Below, piece after piece: positions 17,219 to 25,006 of a DNA stretch of 64,000 nt. The position numbers were made by a program, and so were the translations under genes. Origin of the DNA: Seohaeicola sp024304985 (GTDB lineage Bacteria > Pseudomonadota > Alphaproteobacteria > Rhodobacterales > Rhodobacteraceae); the NCBI RefSeq assembly GCF_028802875.1, contig NZ_JARAMP010000004.1:1-64000 (forward strand), written 5' to 3'. A model generated the notes under the pieces. The model was not told the origin of the DNA and made no database searches. It was given only the letters and a program-made list of their open reading frames with translations. How positions within the stretch are numbered: the stretch's first letter is position 1; each line of letters begins with the position of its first letter.

Positions 17219-18484
17219 TCAGACGCGCAGGCAGGCGATATAGAACCCGTCCATCCCGCCCTGATCCGCCCAAAAATCAGGCCGCAGCCGCAACCCGCCC
17301 TCGGGCGTGATCCATGCGGGATCATGCCCCGGCAGATCAAGGGCGGCACGGTCCACCGTCAGGCCCGGGTGCCGTTCCAGCGCCTCGTCCACCTGAACCT
17401 CGCCCTCATCGGGAAGCAGAGAACAGGTGCAATAGACCAGCCGCCCCCCCGGTTTCAGCAGGGTCAGCGCGTGATCCAGCATCTGGGCCTGCATCTCGAT
17501 CAGCGCGCCGAAATCGGACCCGTCCTTGGCATGGGGCAGATCGGGATGCCGCCGGATGGTGCCCGTGGCGGAACAGGGCGCATCCAGCAGGATGGCATCA
17601 TACTGTCCTTGATGCGTCATCGCATCGCCCACGACCAGCGTCGCCGTCAGCCCTGTGCGCGTCAGATTGGACGCCACCCGCGCCATCCGCGCCTCGGATA
17701 TATCCAGCGCTGTCACCGCGGCCCCGGCGGCTGCAAGCTGCATCGTCTTGCCACCCGGTGCCGCGCACATGTCCAGCACTCGCTCGCCCGGCCGCACCGC
17801 CAGAACCCGCGCCGGGATCGCCGCCGCCGCATCCTGCACCCACCACGCGCCGCTGTCATAGCCCGGCAGCGCCGTCACCTGCCCCGCTGCGGCAAGCCGC
17901 ACCGATCCTGTCGGCAGCACGACGCCGGCCACCGCCGCCGCCACCTGCTCCGCAGCGCCCTTCGGCGTCAGGTCCAGCGGGGGTGTCGCGAATTGCACCG
18001 CCTCCATCGCTGCCACGACCGAAGCGCCATAGCCCTCGACCAACGGATCACGCAGCCAATTCGGCAAGCGCGGCACACGCAGCTTGGCCCAGGCCGCAGG
18101 CCCCTCGACCGCGATCTTGCGCAGCACCGCATTGACAAGCCCCTTGAGGGCGCCGGTCCGCTTGTCCTTGCCGACGGTCGCCACCGCCTCGTTCACCACG
18201 CCATGCGCGTCGCCGCCCATGCAGATCTCGACCGTGGCCAGACGCAGCATGTTGCGCACGGTCAGGGGGGGAGTCTTCCGCAGATGTTTCTCAAGCAGAC
18301 GGTCGGCCCGTTCCAGGCCGCGCAATGTGTCCAGCGCCAACCGCTGCGCCCGCGCGCGATCAGCCGGATCAAGCCGGTCCAATGCCCCCGCAGCCAGAAG
18401 TTCTGGCATCAGCCGCCCCTCGCCGGTGATCTGGTCCAGCAGGTGATGCGCCACTTGGCGCGCGGAAGTCTGGGAAGCGGCCAT
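17219..18484 (-). CDS. rsmB: 16S rRNA (cytosine-C5)-methyltransferase, RsmB type
   Basis: A 421-residue RNA methyltransferase. The N-terminal NusB-like helical domain spans about residues 1-140 and the Rossmann domain contains DMCAAPGGKT (SAM motif I), LLDAPCSATGT (motif IV cysteine) and YCTCSLLPDEGE (motif VI catalytic cysteine). This two-domain layout fits RsmB/Sun, which methylates C967 of 16S rRNA. It is divergent from the DUF1674 gene across a 66-base gap. Confidence 0.92.
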   Translation of the reverse strand: MAASQTSARQVAHHLLDQITGEGRLMPELLAAGALDRLDPADRARAQRLALDTLRGLERADRLLEKHLRKTPPLTVRNMLRLATVEICMGGDAHGVVNEAVATVGKDKRTGALKGLVNAVLRKIAVEGPAAWAKLRVPRLPNWLRDPLVEGYGASVVAAMEAVQFATPPLDLTPKGAAEQVAAAVAGVVLPTGSVRLAAAGQVTALPGYDSGAWWVQDAAAAIPARVLAVRPGERVLDMCAAPGGKTMQLAAAGAAVTALDISEARMARVASNLTRTGLTATLVVGDAMTHQGQYDAILLDAPCSATGTIRRHPDLPHAKDGSDFGALIEMQAQMLDHALTLLKPGGRLVYCTCSLLPDEGEVQVDEALERHPGLTVDRAALDLPGHDPAWITPEGGLRLRPDFWADQGGMDGFYIACLRV

Positions 18485-18550
18485 GGCAGGGTCCTTGCTT
18501 GCGGGCGGTTGCGCCGTATATCAAGGGCTGTGACCAGAAGGAAGACAGCC

Positions 18551-18742
18551 GTGACAGACGAGACGCCGCACCACGACAAACGCGACCTGCCCCCCGCCGC
18601 CCAGCGGGCATTGGCCGAGGCCGAAGAGCGCCGCCTGCGTACTCAGGATTTGGCCCTGCCCAAGGAGTTGGGCGGGCGCAACGGTCCCGAACCCGTGCGC
18701 TTTGGTGATTGGGAAAAAAAGGGCATCGCCATCGACTTCTGA
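18551..18742 (+). CDS. DUF1674 protein, SDHAF4-like assembly factor
   Basis: A 63-residue protein beginning at GTG 18551, chosen because AGAAGGA lies eight bases upstream. Its C-terminus reads ELGGRNGPEPVRFGDWEKKGIAIDF, the invariant PxRxGDWExxGxxxDF signature of DUF1674. This family includes mitochondrial SDHAF4, which helps flavinated SdhA join succinate dehydrogenase. The role here is inferred from the family; no sdh gene is in the window. Confidence 0.85.
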   Translation: MTDETPHHDKRDLPPAAQRALAEAEERRLRTQDLALPKELGGRNGPEPVRFGDWEKKGIAIDF

Positions 18743-18760
18743 TGGCGCGAGCCGCCGGGG

Positions 18761-19141
18761 CTATTGCAGCGCGAAATCCGCGTAATCGCCTTTGCCCGCG
18801 TCGGATACGAAGCGCACGGTCTGGCCCTGCACCAGCACGGCCTGACAATTCTGACCCAGATCGCTGCCGCCCCAGTTCAGATCGCGGCAGAACAGCCCGT
18901 CCTGCCAGCGCCATGCGCCCGTGACGTCCCATCCCAGACCCCGCCCCGTGATCTCTCCATCCGGCTGCACGGTCAGGCGCACGACAATGGGGCCATAGCC
19001 TTTCAACCGCAGGTCCTTGCCTGCGACGGTGGACAGAAACGCATTCTCGTCAGGGATCGGCGTGAACTGCTCGGCCACGGCAGGGGCCATGGCGGGAACA
19101 GCCAGCGACAAGCTCAGGATCAGGGCAGCAAGTCTCATCAT
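18761..19141 (-). CDS. Small secreted protein of unknown function next to dapB
   Basis: A 126-residue protein with a clear signal peptide (LAALILSLSLAVPAMAPAVA). The mature part has two cysteines (about residues 84 and 98: FCRDLNWGG, QNCQAVL) that could form a disulfide, and a WRWQDGLFCRDL core. I recognise it as a small family seen in Rhodobacterales; I recall members being labelled dihydrodipicolinate reductase because of the neighbouring gene, but it has no Rossmann motif and is not DapB. Function unknown. Confidence 0.75.
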   Translation of the reverse strand: MMRLAALILSLSLAVPAMAPAVAEQFTPIPDENAFLSTVAGKDLRLKGYGPIVVRLTVQPDGEITGRGLGWDVTGAWRWQDGLFCRDLNWGGSDLGQNCQAVLVQGQTVRFVSDAGKGDYADFALQ

Positions 19142-19227
19142 AACCTCGGCGTGTTTGCGGGGTATTTGCAGATAATACGCCAGAACACCGGATTCGGATC
19201 AGTGGGCAGGTCACATCCGCGCGAGGC

Positions 19228-19245
19228 TCGGCAGCTTCCTGCCGA
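19228..19245. other. Hairpin downstream of dapB
   Basis: TCGGCAG-CTTC-CTGCCGA is a perfect 7-bp stem with a 4-base loop, about 25 bases past the dapB stop. There is no T-run, so it is at most a factor-dependent terminator or an mRNA-end stabiliser. Confidence 0.4.
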
Positions 19246-19269
19246 TCCCTGCGGAGTGCGGCTTCCGCT

Positions 19270-20109
19270 CTACTGTGCGCCCAATCCCAGAACGTCGACC
19301 ATGTCATATTCACCCGGATGCCGCCCCTGCCCCCAGAGCGCCGCCTTCAGCGCGCCGCGTGCGAACACGGCCCGGTCGGTGGCGATATGGCGCAGAATGA
19401 TCCGCTCGCCGGGGGCGGCGAACATCACGTCATGGTCGCCCACGATGTCGCCGCCGCGAATGGCGGAAAAGCCGATATGTCCCCGCTCCCGCGCGCCGGT
19501 CATCCCCTCGCGCGCGGCATCGCGCACATCCTCCAGCCGCACGCCGCGCCCGATGGCCGCCGCCTCGCCCAGCATCAGCGCCGTGCCCGAGGGCGCATCG
19601 ACCTTGCGGTTGTGATGCGCCTCGATCACCTCGATGTCGAAATCGGCGTCCAGTGCGGCGGCCACGCGCTTTGTCAGCTGCACCAACAGATTGACGCCCA
19701 AGGACATGTTCCCGGCCCGCACGACGACCGCATGGCGCGCGGCGGCCTTGATCGCGGCCAGATCATCCTCGGACAGGCCCGTGGTGCCGATCACATGCAC
19801 GGCGCGCGCCTGCGCGGCCAATGCCGCAAATTCCACCGTCGCTGCCGGGCTGGTGAAGTCGATCACCGCCTGCGCGCGTGCAAAGGCCTCCAGCGGATCA
19901 TCCGTCACGGTCACCCCCAGCGCCGCCCCCCCCATGGCGACACCCAGATCCTGCCCGATCCAGTCATGGCCCGCACGTTCCACCGCGCCCACCAGACGCG
20001 CCTGATCGCTGTCCGTGATGGTCTGCACCAGCATCCGGCCCATCCGCCCCGATGCGCCCGTCACCACGATTCCCGGCTTGTCCGTCATGCTATCCGCTCC
20101 CGCTGTCAT
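19270..20109 (-). CDS. dapB: 4-hydroxy-tetrahydrodipicolinate reductase
   Basis: A 279-residue enzyme (272 from the second ATG at 20088, which fits the usual family start MTDKPGIVVTGASGRMG). It reduces HTPA in the lysine and diaminopimelate pathway. The NAD(P)-binding GASGRMGRM motif is at the N-terminus, and the signature EAHHNRKVDAPSGTA holds the catalytic histidine and lysine. It is divergent from rbfA. Confidence 0.95.
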   Translation of the reverse strand: MTAGADSMTDKPGIVVTGASGRMGRMLVQTITDSDQARLVGAVERAGHDWIGQDLGVAMGGAALGVTVTDDPLEAFARAQAVIDFTSPAATVEFAALAAQARAVHVIGTTGLSEDDLAAIKAAARHAVVVRAGNMSLGVNLLVQLTKRVAAALDADFDIEVIEAHHNRKVDAPSGTALMLGEAAAIGRGVRLEDVRDAAREGMTGARERGHIGFSAIRGGDIVGDHDVMFAAPGERIILRHIATDRAVFARGALKAALWGQGRHPGEYDMVDVLGLGAQ

Positions 20110-20165
20110 CTGCGCCCCTCATATCCAAGCAACGGCGGCTTGGCAAAGCCCGCCGGACAGCTTAG

Positions 20166-20564
20166 ATGGGCGGCATGGCAAAAAGCACATCTTCCACCGG
20201 CCCCGGCCAACGTCAGCTGCGCGTCGGCGAATTGATCCGCCGCACCTTGTCCGAGGTGCTGCTGCGTGGCGACATTCACGACCCCGACCTGAACCGCATG
20301 TCCATCACCGTGGGCGAGGTGCGGGTGAACCCCGATCTGCGCGTGGCCACGATCTATGTCCTGCCCCTGGGTGGTCAGGGCAAGGACGAGGTTCTCAAGC
20401 TGCTCGCCCGCAACAAGGGCGAGATCCGGCGGATCATCGGCAAGAAGCTGACGCTGAAATTCGTGCCGGAACTGCGCTTCCAGCTGGACGAGACCTTCGA
20501 CCGCATGGATGAAACCCGCCGCCTTTTCGCGCAGGACGAGGTCCGGCGCGACATCGAGGAGTGA
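20166..20564 (+). CDS. rbfA: Ribosome-binding factor A
   Basis: A 132-residue KH-like protein for late 30S maturation. Recognised by RQLRVGELIRRTLSEVL at the start and DIHDPDLNRMSITVGEVRVNPDL. The true start may be the second ATG at 20175 (MAKSTSS). The stop overlaps the start of the DUF2233 gene. Confidence 0.93.
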   Translation: MGGMAKSTSSTGPGQRQLRVGELIRRTLSEVLLRGDIHDPDLNRMSITVGEVRVNPDLRVATIYVLPLGGQGKDEVLKLLARNKGEIRRIIGKKLTLKFVPELRFQLDETFDRMDETRRLFAQDEVRRDIEE

Positions 20565-21310
20565 TGCGCGCCCTTTTGGCGCTCGCCGCCCTGCTGGCCG
20601 GGGTTGGCACCGCACCGGCGCAGGCACTGGATTGCCGCGAGGTGACGCATGACGGCATTCTCTATGCAATCTGCGAGGTCGATCCCACCAGCCAGCGGCT
20701 GGAGTTGTACCTGAACGACGCCGCCGACCGCCCCTACGGGCATTTCTCGGCCATCGAAGACATGCTGGCCGCGCAGGGGCAAACCCTTGGCTTCGCGATG
20801 AACGCCGGCATGTATCACACCGACCGCCGCCCTGTGGGACTCTATATCGAGGACGGCGAAACACTGGCCCCGCTGCAAACCCGCGAGAGTTTCGGCAATT
20901 TCGGCCTGCTACCCAATGGTCTGCTCTGCCTGACCGAAACCGGCGCGCGGGTGATCGAGACCCTGCGCTATCAGCGCGAGCAGCCCGCTTGCCGCGCGGC
21001 GACGCAATCGGGGCCGATGCTGGTGATTGACGGCGCCTTGCACCCGCGTTTCCTGCCCGACAGCACCTCGCGCTATATCCGCAACGGGGTGGGCACGACA
21101 ACAGAAGGCGACCGCGCGGTCTTTGCCATCTCGCGCAACCCGGTGACCTTCCATCAGTTCGCCCGTTTCTTCCGCGACGCGCTTGGCCTGCCGCAGGCGC
21201 TCTATTTTGACGGCAATATCTCGCGTCTGCACGCACCGCAACTGAACCGCGCGGACTCCGGCTTCCGCATGGGCCCGATCATCGGCCTGCCCGTGCCCAA
21301 ATCCGAGTGA
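20564..21310 (+). CDS. DUF2233 / phosphodiester glycosidase family protein, secreted
   Basis: A 248-residue protein with signal peptide (RALLALAALLAGVGTAPAQA). The core GFAMNAGMYH, GNFGLLPNG, TQSGPMLVIDG and YIRNGVGTT blocks match the DUF2233 (NAGPA-like) fold. Relatives include phosphodiester glycosidases acting on exported glycans. The ATG at 20564 is preferred over the GTG at 20561 because GAGGAG lies at a good spacing. It is coupled to rbfA, with an extragenic repeat directly after the stop. Confidence 0.82.
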   Translation: MRALLALAALLAGVGTAPAQALDCREVTHDGILYAICEVDPTSQRLELYLNDAADRPYGHFSAIEDMLAAQGQTLGFAMNAGMYHTDRRPVGLYIEDGETLAPLQTRESFGNFGLLPNGLLCLTETGARVIETLRYQREQPACRAATQSGPMLVIDGALHPRFLPDSTSRYIRNGVGTTTEGDRAVFAISRNPVTFHQFARFFRDALGLPQALYFDGNISRLHAPQLNRADSGFRMGPIIGLPVPKSE

Positions 21311-21316
21311 CCCCCG

Positions 21317-21340
21317 TTCATCTTGCCCCAAATACTCATT
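21317..21340 (+). repeat. Short extragenic repeat, copy 5 (ATACTC type)
   Basis: TTCATCTTGCC then CC then AAATACTC, six bases after the stop of the DUF2233 gene and upstream of truB. Confidence 0.65.
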
Positions 21341-21429
21341 TCCCCGCAGACGGACCACGCAACGCCCGCGTTTGACAGACTGCCCCCCTTGGGCTAGGCC
21401 CCGCGCTCTGACAACAACGGGACGGAACC

Positions 21430-22338
21430 ATGGGACGCAAGCGCAAGGGTCGTGACATTTCGGGCTGGCTGGTGGTGGACAAACCTGCCGGGCTGACCTC
21501 GACCGCCGTGGTCAACAAGGTCCGCTGGGCGCTGGACGCGAACAAGGCGGGCCATGCGGGCACGCTCGACCCCGAAGCGACGGGTGTTCTGGCCGTGGCT
21601 TTGGGCGAGGCGACAAAGACCGTCCCCTATATCACCGATGCGCTGAAGGCGTACCGCTTCACGATCCGGTTGGGTCAGGCCACCAATACCGACGATGCCG
21701 AGGGCGAGGTGATCGCCACCTCCGACATCCGCCCCGATGACGCCACCATCAAGGAAGCGCTGCATGCGTTCGTAGGCGATGTGATGCAAGTGCCGCCGCG
21801 CTTTTCCGCCGTCAAGATCGACGGGGAACGCGCCTATAAGCTGGCCCGCGATGACGCGGAATTCGAGATCGCCGCACGGCCCTTGTGGGTCGAGGAACTG
21901 GTAATGACCGACCGCCCCGACACCGATCATGTCGTGCTGGAAATGACCTGCGGCAAGGGCGGCTATGTCCGCTCCATCGCACGCGATCTGGGCGAGAAAC
22001 TTGGCTGCCGCGCCCATGTCGTCACGCTGCGCCGCCTCTGGTCCGGCCCCTTCGAGGCCGAGGATGGTCTCACGCTGGAGCAAATCGACGCACTGGCCCG
22101 CACGCCGGATCTGGATGCGCATGTCCTGCCGCTGGAAACGGGGCTGGCCGATCTGCCCGAACTGCGCTGCACGCCCGAGGGGGCCGCCCGCCTGCGCAAC
22201 GGCAATCCCGGCATGGTGCTGGCGTCCGACGTCGATTACGGCGACGAGGCCTGGGCCAGCCTTGACGGCCGCGCCATCGCCGTGGGCATCTACAAGGCGG
22301 GCGAGCTGCACCCGTCGCGCGTCTTCAACCGGGATTGA
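21430..22338 (+). CDS. truB: tRNA pseudouridine(55) synthase
   Basis: A 302-residue enzyme that makes pseudouridine 55 in the T-loop of tRNAs. The N-terminus GWLVVDKPAGLTST and the catalytic block AGHAGTLDPEATGVL (aspartate in TLDP) are typical, as is GGYVRSIARDLGEKLG. It lies in the same direction as rbfA, with which truB is often linked in bacteria. Confidence 0.96.
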   Translation: MGRKRKGRDISGWLVVDKPAGLTSTAVVNKVRWALDANKAGHAGTLDPEATGVLAVALGEATKTVPYITDALKAYRFTIRLGQATNTDDAEGEVIATSDIRPDDATIKEALHAFVGDVMQVPPRFSAVKIDGERAYKLARDDAEFEIAARPLWVEELVMTDRPDTDHVVLEMTCGKGGYVRSIARDLGEKLGCRAHVVTLRRLWSGPFEAEDGLTLEQIDALARTPDLDAHVLPLETGLADLPELRCTPEGAARLRNGNPGMVLASDVDYGDEAWASLDGRAIAVGIYKAGELHPSRVFNRD

Positions 22339-22384
22339 CGCCAGCCAGCTTGCAAATTCGGGGCATGCAAGGCACAACCGGGGC

Positions 22385-22921
22385 ATGATCACGCGTGATT
22401 TCCTCAAGGGTGACGCCCGGTCCACGGCGGTTTACTCGGATTGCGAGCGGTATCGCTATCTGCTGACCCGGGTCTGGAACCCGGACGCCCCGCGCGCGCT
22501 GTTCGTGATGCTCAACCCCTCGACCGCGACCGAAGTGCAGAACGACCCCACGGTCGAGCGCTGCGAACGCCGCGCCCGTGCGCTGGGCTTTGGCGGCTTT
22601 CGTGTGACCAATATCTTTGCGTGGCGCGACACCGATCCACGCGCCATGCGCGCCGCAACGGATCCCGTGGGGCCCGCCAATGACGCGGCCATCGCGGAAA
22701 GCTGTGGCTGGGCCGGGGGCGCGCAGGATCGCATCATCGCCGCGTGGGGCACCCACGGAGCGCATCTGGACCGCGGCCCTGCGGTCGAGCGGCTGTTGCG
22801 CGCGCAGGGTCGCCCGCTCCATCATCTGGGGCTGACCAAGGACGGACATCCCAAACATCCGCTCTATATCTCCTATGAACAGCAACCGATCTCATGGTCT
22901 GCGGCCTTTGCCCTCGGCTGA
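22385..22921 (+). CDS. DUF1643 protein
   Basis: A 178-residue protein starting at ATG 22385. It contains ALFVMLNPSTATEVQNDPTVERC, split around LNPSTA, the signature of DUF1643, followed by GFGGFRVTNIFAWRDTDP. The family has no established biochemical role. It fits the local base use and sits between truB and a DUF5665 gene, so nothing suggests recent transfer. Confidence 0.85.
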   Translation: MITRDFLKGDARSTAVYSDCERYRYLLTRVWNPDAPRALFVMLNPSTATEVQNDPTVERCERRARALGFGGFRVTNIFAWRDTDPRAMRAATDPVGPANDAAIAESCGWAGGAQDRIIAAWGTHGAHLDRGPAVERLLRAQGRPLHHLGLTKDGHPKHPLYISYEQQPISWSAAFALG

Positions 22922-22940
22922 CCGCGCGAAAGGACAAACC

Positions 22941-23267
22941 ATGCCCGACACGACCCGCCCCCAAACGGAACAACCCCTGCCCAGCGACCAGATCGAGGCG
23001 ATCCGCTCTCTGGCGCGAGAGTTGGAGCGCCTCAATTCGCACCGTTTCGTGAAGGTGCACAACTCGATGTTCCGTCTTGTGGGGTTCCAGTTCGCGCGGG
23101 GGCTGGCCTTCGGGCTTGGGTCGGTTCTGGGCGCTTCGATCCTTGTGTCGGTCGTGGCATGGTGGCTGTCGCAGATCGAATTCCTGCCGATCATCGGGGA
23201 ATGGGCCTCGAAGCTGGCGCAGGAAATAGAACTGCCCCGCGACGTCGGCCGACCGTCCGAGGATTAA
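22941..23267 (+). CDS. DUF5665 small membrane protein
   Basis: A 108-residue protein starting at ATG 22941 (GAAAGGA upstream). An N-terminal hydrophilic helix (IEAIRSLARELERLNSHRFVKVHNS) leads into one or two hydrophobic segments (FQFARGLAFGLGSVLGASILVSVVAWW). This layout matches DUF5665. Function unknown. Confidence 0.78.
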   Translation: MPDTTRPQTEQPLPSDQIEAIRSLARELERLNSHRFVKVHNSMFRLVGFQFARGLAFGLGSVLGASILVSVVAWWLSQIEFLPIIGEWASKLAQEIELPRDVGRPSED

Positions 23268-23359
23268 CCATATCTCCCGAATGAAATTGACCTGCTGCCC
23301 GGGCTTGTGCTGTCTGGCGATGGGGTGGTCTGTTCATCTGTTCGGTAAGGGGTTGGCGC

Positions 23360-24388
23360 ATGTTGGTCTTGACGGGCATCATCGGTCTGATGGTCGCCGG
23401 AGCGGCCTTTGTCGGCATAGTTGGCATCGGTGACTCCCCGGAGTCCGAGGAACCATCTGATGACGCGAATCCGGAGTCCTCTCTCTCCGTCAATGGCGGT
23501 GGCGCGGCACAGGCCGGGCAGACCGACCTTCTGGCAGAGGCATTTCCAGCGGAACCCCTGTCACAGGGTCCGGTGACAGGGGATGCAGGGGACAACATTC
23601 TGGCCGGACAGGACGGGAATGATCTGATCCTTGGCCTGTCCGGGGACGACCAGATCGGCGGTCGCGACGGCGACGATACGCTGGACGGCGGCGATGGTCG
23701 GGATGACCTGCACGGGGCCGACGGCGCAGACAGCCTGATCGGCGGAACTGGGCAGGACAGCCTTTACGGCGGCAACGGACATGACGTTCTGGTGGGTGAT
23801 GCCGGGGATGACCTGCTGTTCGGGCAGAGTGGTGACGATACCCTGCTGGGTGGCGACGGCAATGACAGTCTGCATGGCGGCCCCGGTCAGGACAATCTGT
23901 CAGGTGGCGCGGGCGACGACGCCCTGCATGGCGGGTTGGACAACGACACGCTGTCCGGGGGAGCTGGTGCTGATACCCTGTTCGGCGGCGCGGGTGATGA
24001 CCTGCTGATCGGCGTGCAGGATACGGATCAGCCCCTATCTGACGTGGATTTCCTGAACGGCGGCGATGGGGCGGACACGATCATCGCAGGCAACGGCGAC
24101 ATCGTGACAGCCGGGCGCGGACCCGACCTGTTGACCCTGGGCCACTGGATTACCGATCCGGTGCAACTGGTCGATTTCGATCCCTCGGAAGACAGTCTGA
24201 TCGTCGTCTATGACGACAGCACAGGGCAGGACCCGGTGATCGACATGCGCCTGGATGAAAGTGACGCGGACCGGATAAGCCTTTATCTGGACGGCGTGCA
24301 GATCGCCACATTGGCCGCCTCAGGCGGAGTGGCGCTTGATGAAATAGCGATAATTGGCCAGTCTCAACTGCCCTCACAGACGGCCTGA
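23360..24388 (+). CDS. RTX-type calcium-binding repeat protein with N-terminal membrane segment
   Basis: A 342-residue protein. Residues 1-23 are hydrophobic (LVLTGIIGLMVAGAAFVG) and may anchor it or act as a signal, then an acidic linker follows. Residues 74-217 hold sixteen uninterrupted nonapeptides of the GGxGxDxLx type, which bind calcium and form a parallel beta-roll. The C-terminal ~110 residues (LVDFDPSEDSLIVVYDD...) resemble the tail of other Rhodobacterales RTX proteins. No protease or lipase domain is present, so it is a stand-alone repeat protein; role unknown, possibly at the cell surface. Confidence 0.85.
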   Translation: MLVLTGIIGLMVAGAAFVGIVGIGDSPESEEPSDDANPESSLSVNGGGAAQAGQTDLLAEAFPAEPLSQGPVTGDAGDNILAGQDGNDLILGLSGDDQIGGRDGDDTLDGGDGRDDLHGADGADSLIGGTGQDSLYGGNGHDVLVGDAGDDLLFGQSGDDTLLGGDGNDSLHGGPGQDNLSGGAGDDALHGGLDNDTLSGGAGADTLFGGAGDDLLIGVQDTDQPLSDVDFLNGGDGADTIIAGNGDIVTAGRGPDLLTLGHWITDPVQLVDFDPSEDSLIVVYDDSTGQDPVIDMRLDESDADRISLYLDGVQIATLAASGGVALDEIAIIGQSQLPSQTA

Positions 24389-24562
24389 CCTGGCCGCAAC
24401 AGGCGACAGGGCAACGCTGCTTTCGCTTTTTCCTTTCCTATCCGGGCGTTTTCCCCTATACGCGCGCAATCTTTCGCGGATTCCCCGCGTGGATATCTCC
24501 ATGGACCCTGCTGGACGACATCCCGGCTTGCGCCCTTCACCTTTCATTCAAAGGAGACCCCG

Positions 24563-24832
24563 ATGTCGATTACTGTCGAAGAAAAAGCACGTGTGATCAA
24601 GGAATTCGCCACCAAAGAAGGCGATACGGGTTCGCCCGAAGTTCAGGTTGCAATCCTGACCTCGCGCATCACGACCCTGACCGAACACTTCAAGACTCAC
24701 AAGAAGGACAACCACGGACGCCGTGGCCTTCTGATGATGGTCGCACAGCGCCGCAAGCTGTTGGATTACCTGAAGGCCAAGGATGAGGCCCGTTACACGG
24801 ACCTGATCAAGCGCCTGGGCATCCGCCGCTAA
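24563..24832 (+). CDS. rpsO: 30S ribosomal protein S15
   Basis: An 89-residue primary rRNA-binding protein of the 30S subunit. The blocks DTGSPEVQVAILTSRI, HKKDNHGRRGLL and RRKLLDYLK are diagnostic, and length matches the family. A strong AAGGAGA precedes the ATG. It is followed by a terminator and then pnp, the usual order. Confidence 0.98.
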   Translation: MSITVEEKARVIKEFATKEGDTGSPEVQVAILTSRITTLTEHFKTHKKDNHGRRGLLMMVAQRRKLLDYLKAKDEARYTDLIKRLGIRR

Positions 24833-24844
24833 GTGACGACACAG

Positions 24845-24873
24845 AACCGCGCCCCCCAAAAGGGCGCGGTTTT
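24845..24873 (+). terminator. Intrinsic terminator after rpsO
   Basis: AACCGCGCCC pairs with GGGCGCGGTT around a short loop (CCCAAAA), followed by TTTT. It lies 12 bases after the rpsO stop. Confidence 0.85.
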
Positions 24874-25006
24874 GACATGATCCGATTGCGGTCCCGTCGG
24901 GCTTTGCGGGACTGCAGGATGAGACGAAGGAAAAGCCAAGGGGCAATACGGCCCCAGATGAAACGGTCAAAGGGGATGGGCCCCGGCGACCAAGATAGGA
25001 TACGAG

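Noticed and set aside
22385..22921. DUF1643 as a defence or phage gene
   Set aside because: Neighbours are truB and DUF5665 with matching composition, and there are no attachment-site repeats.
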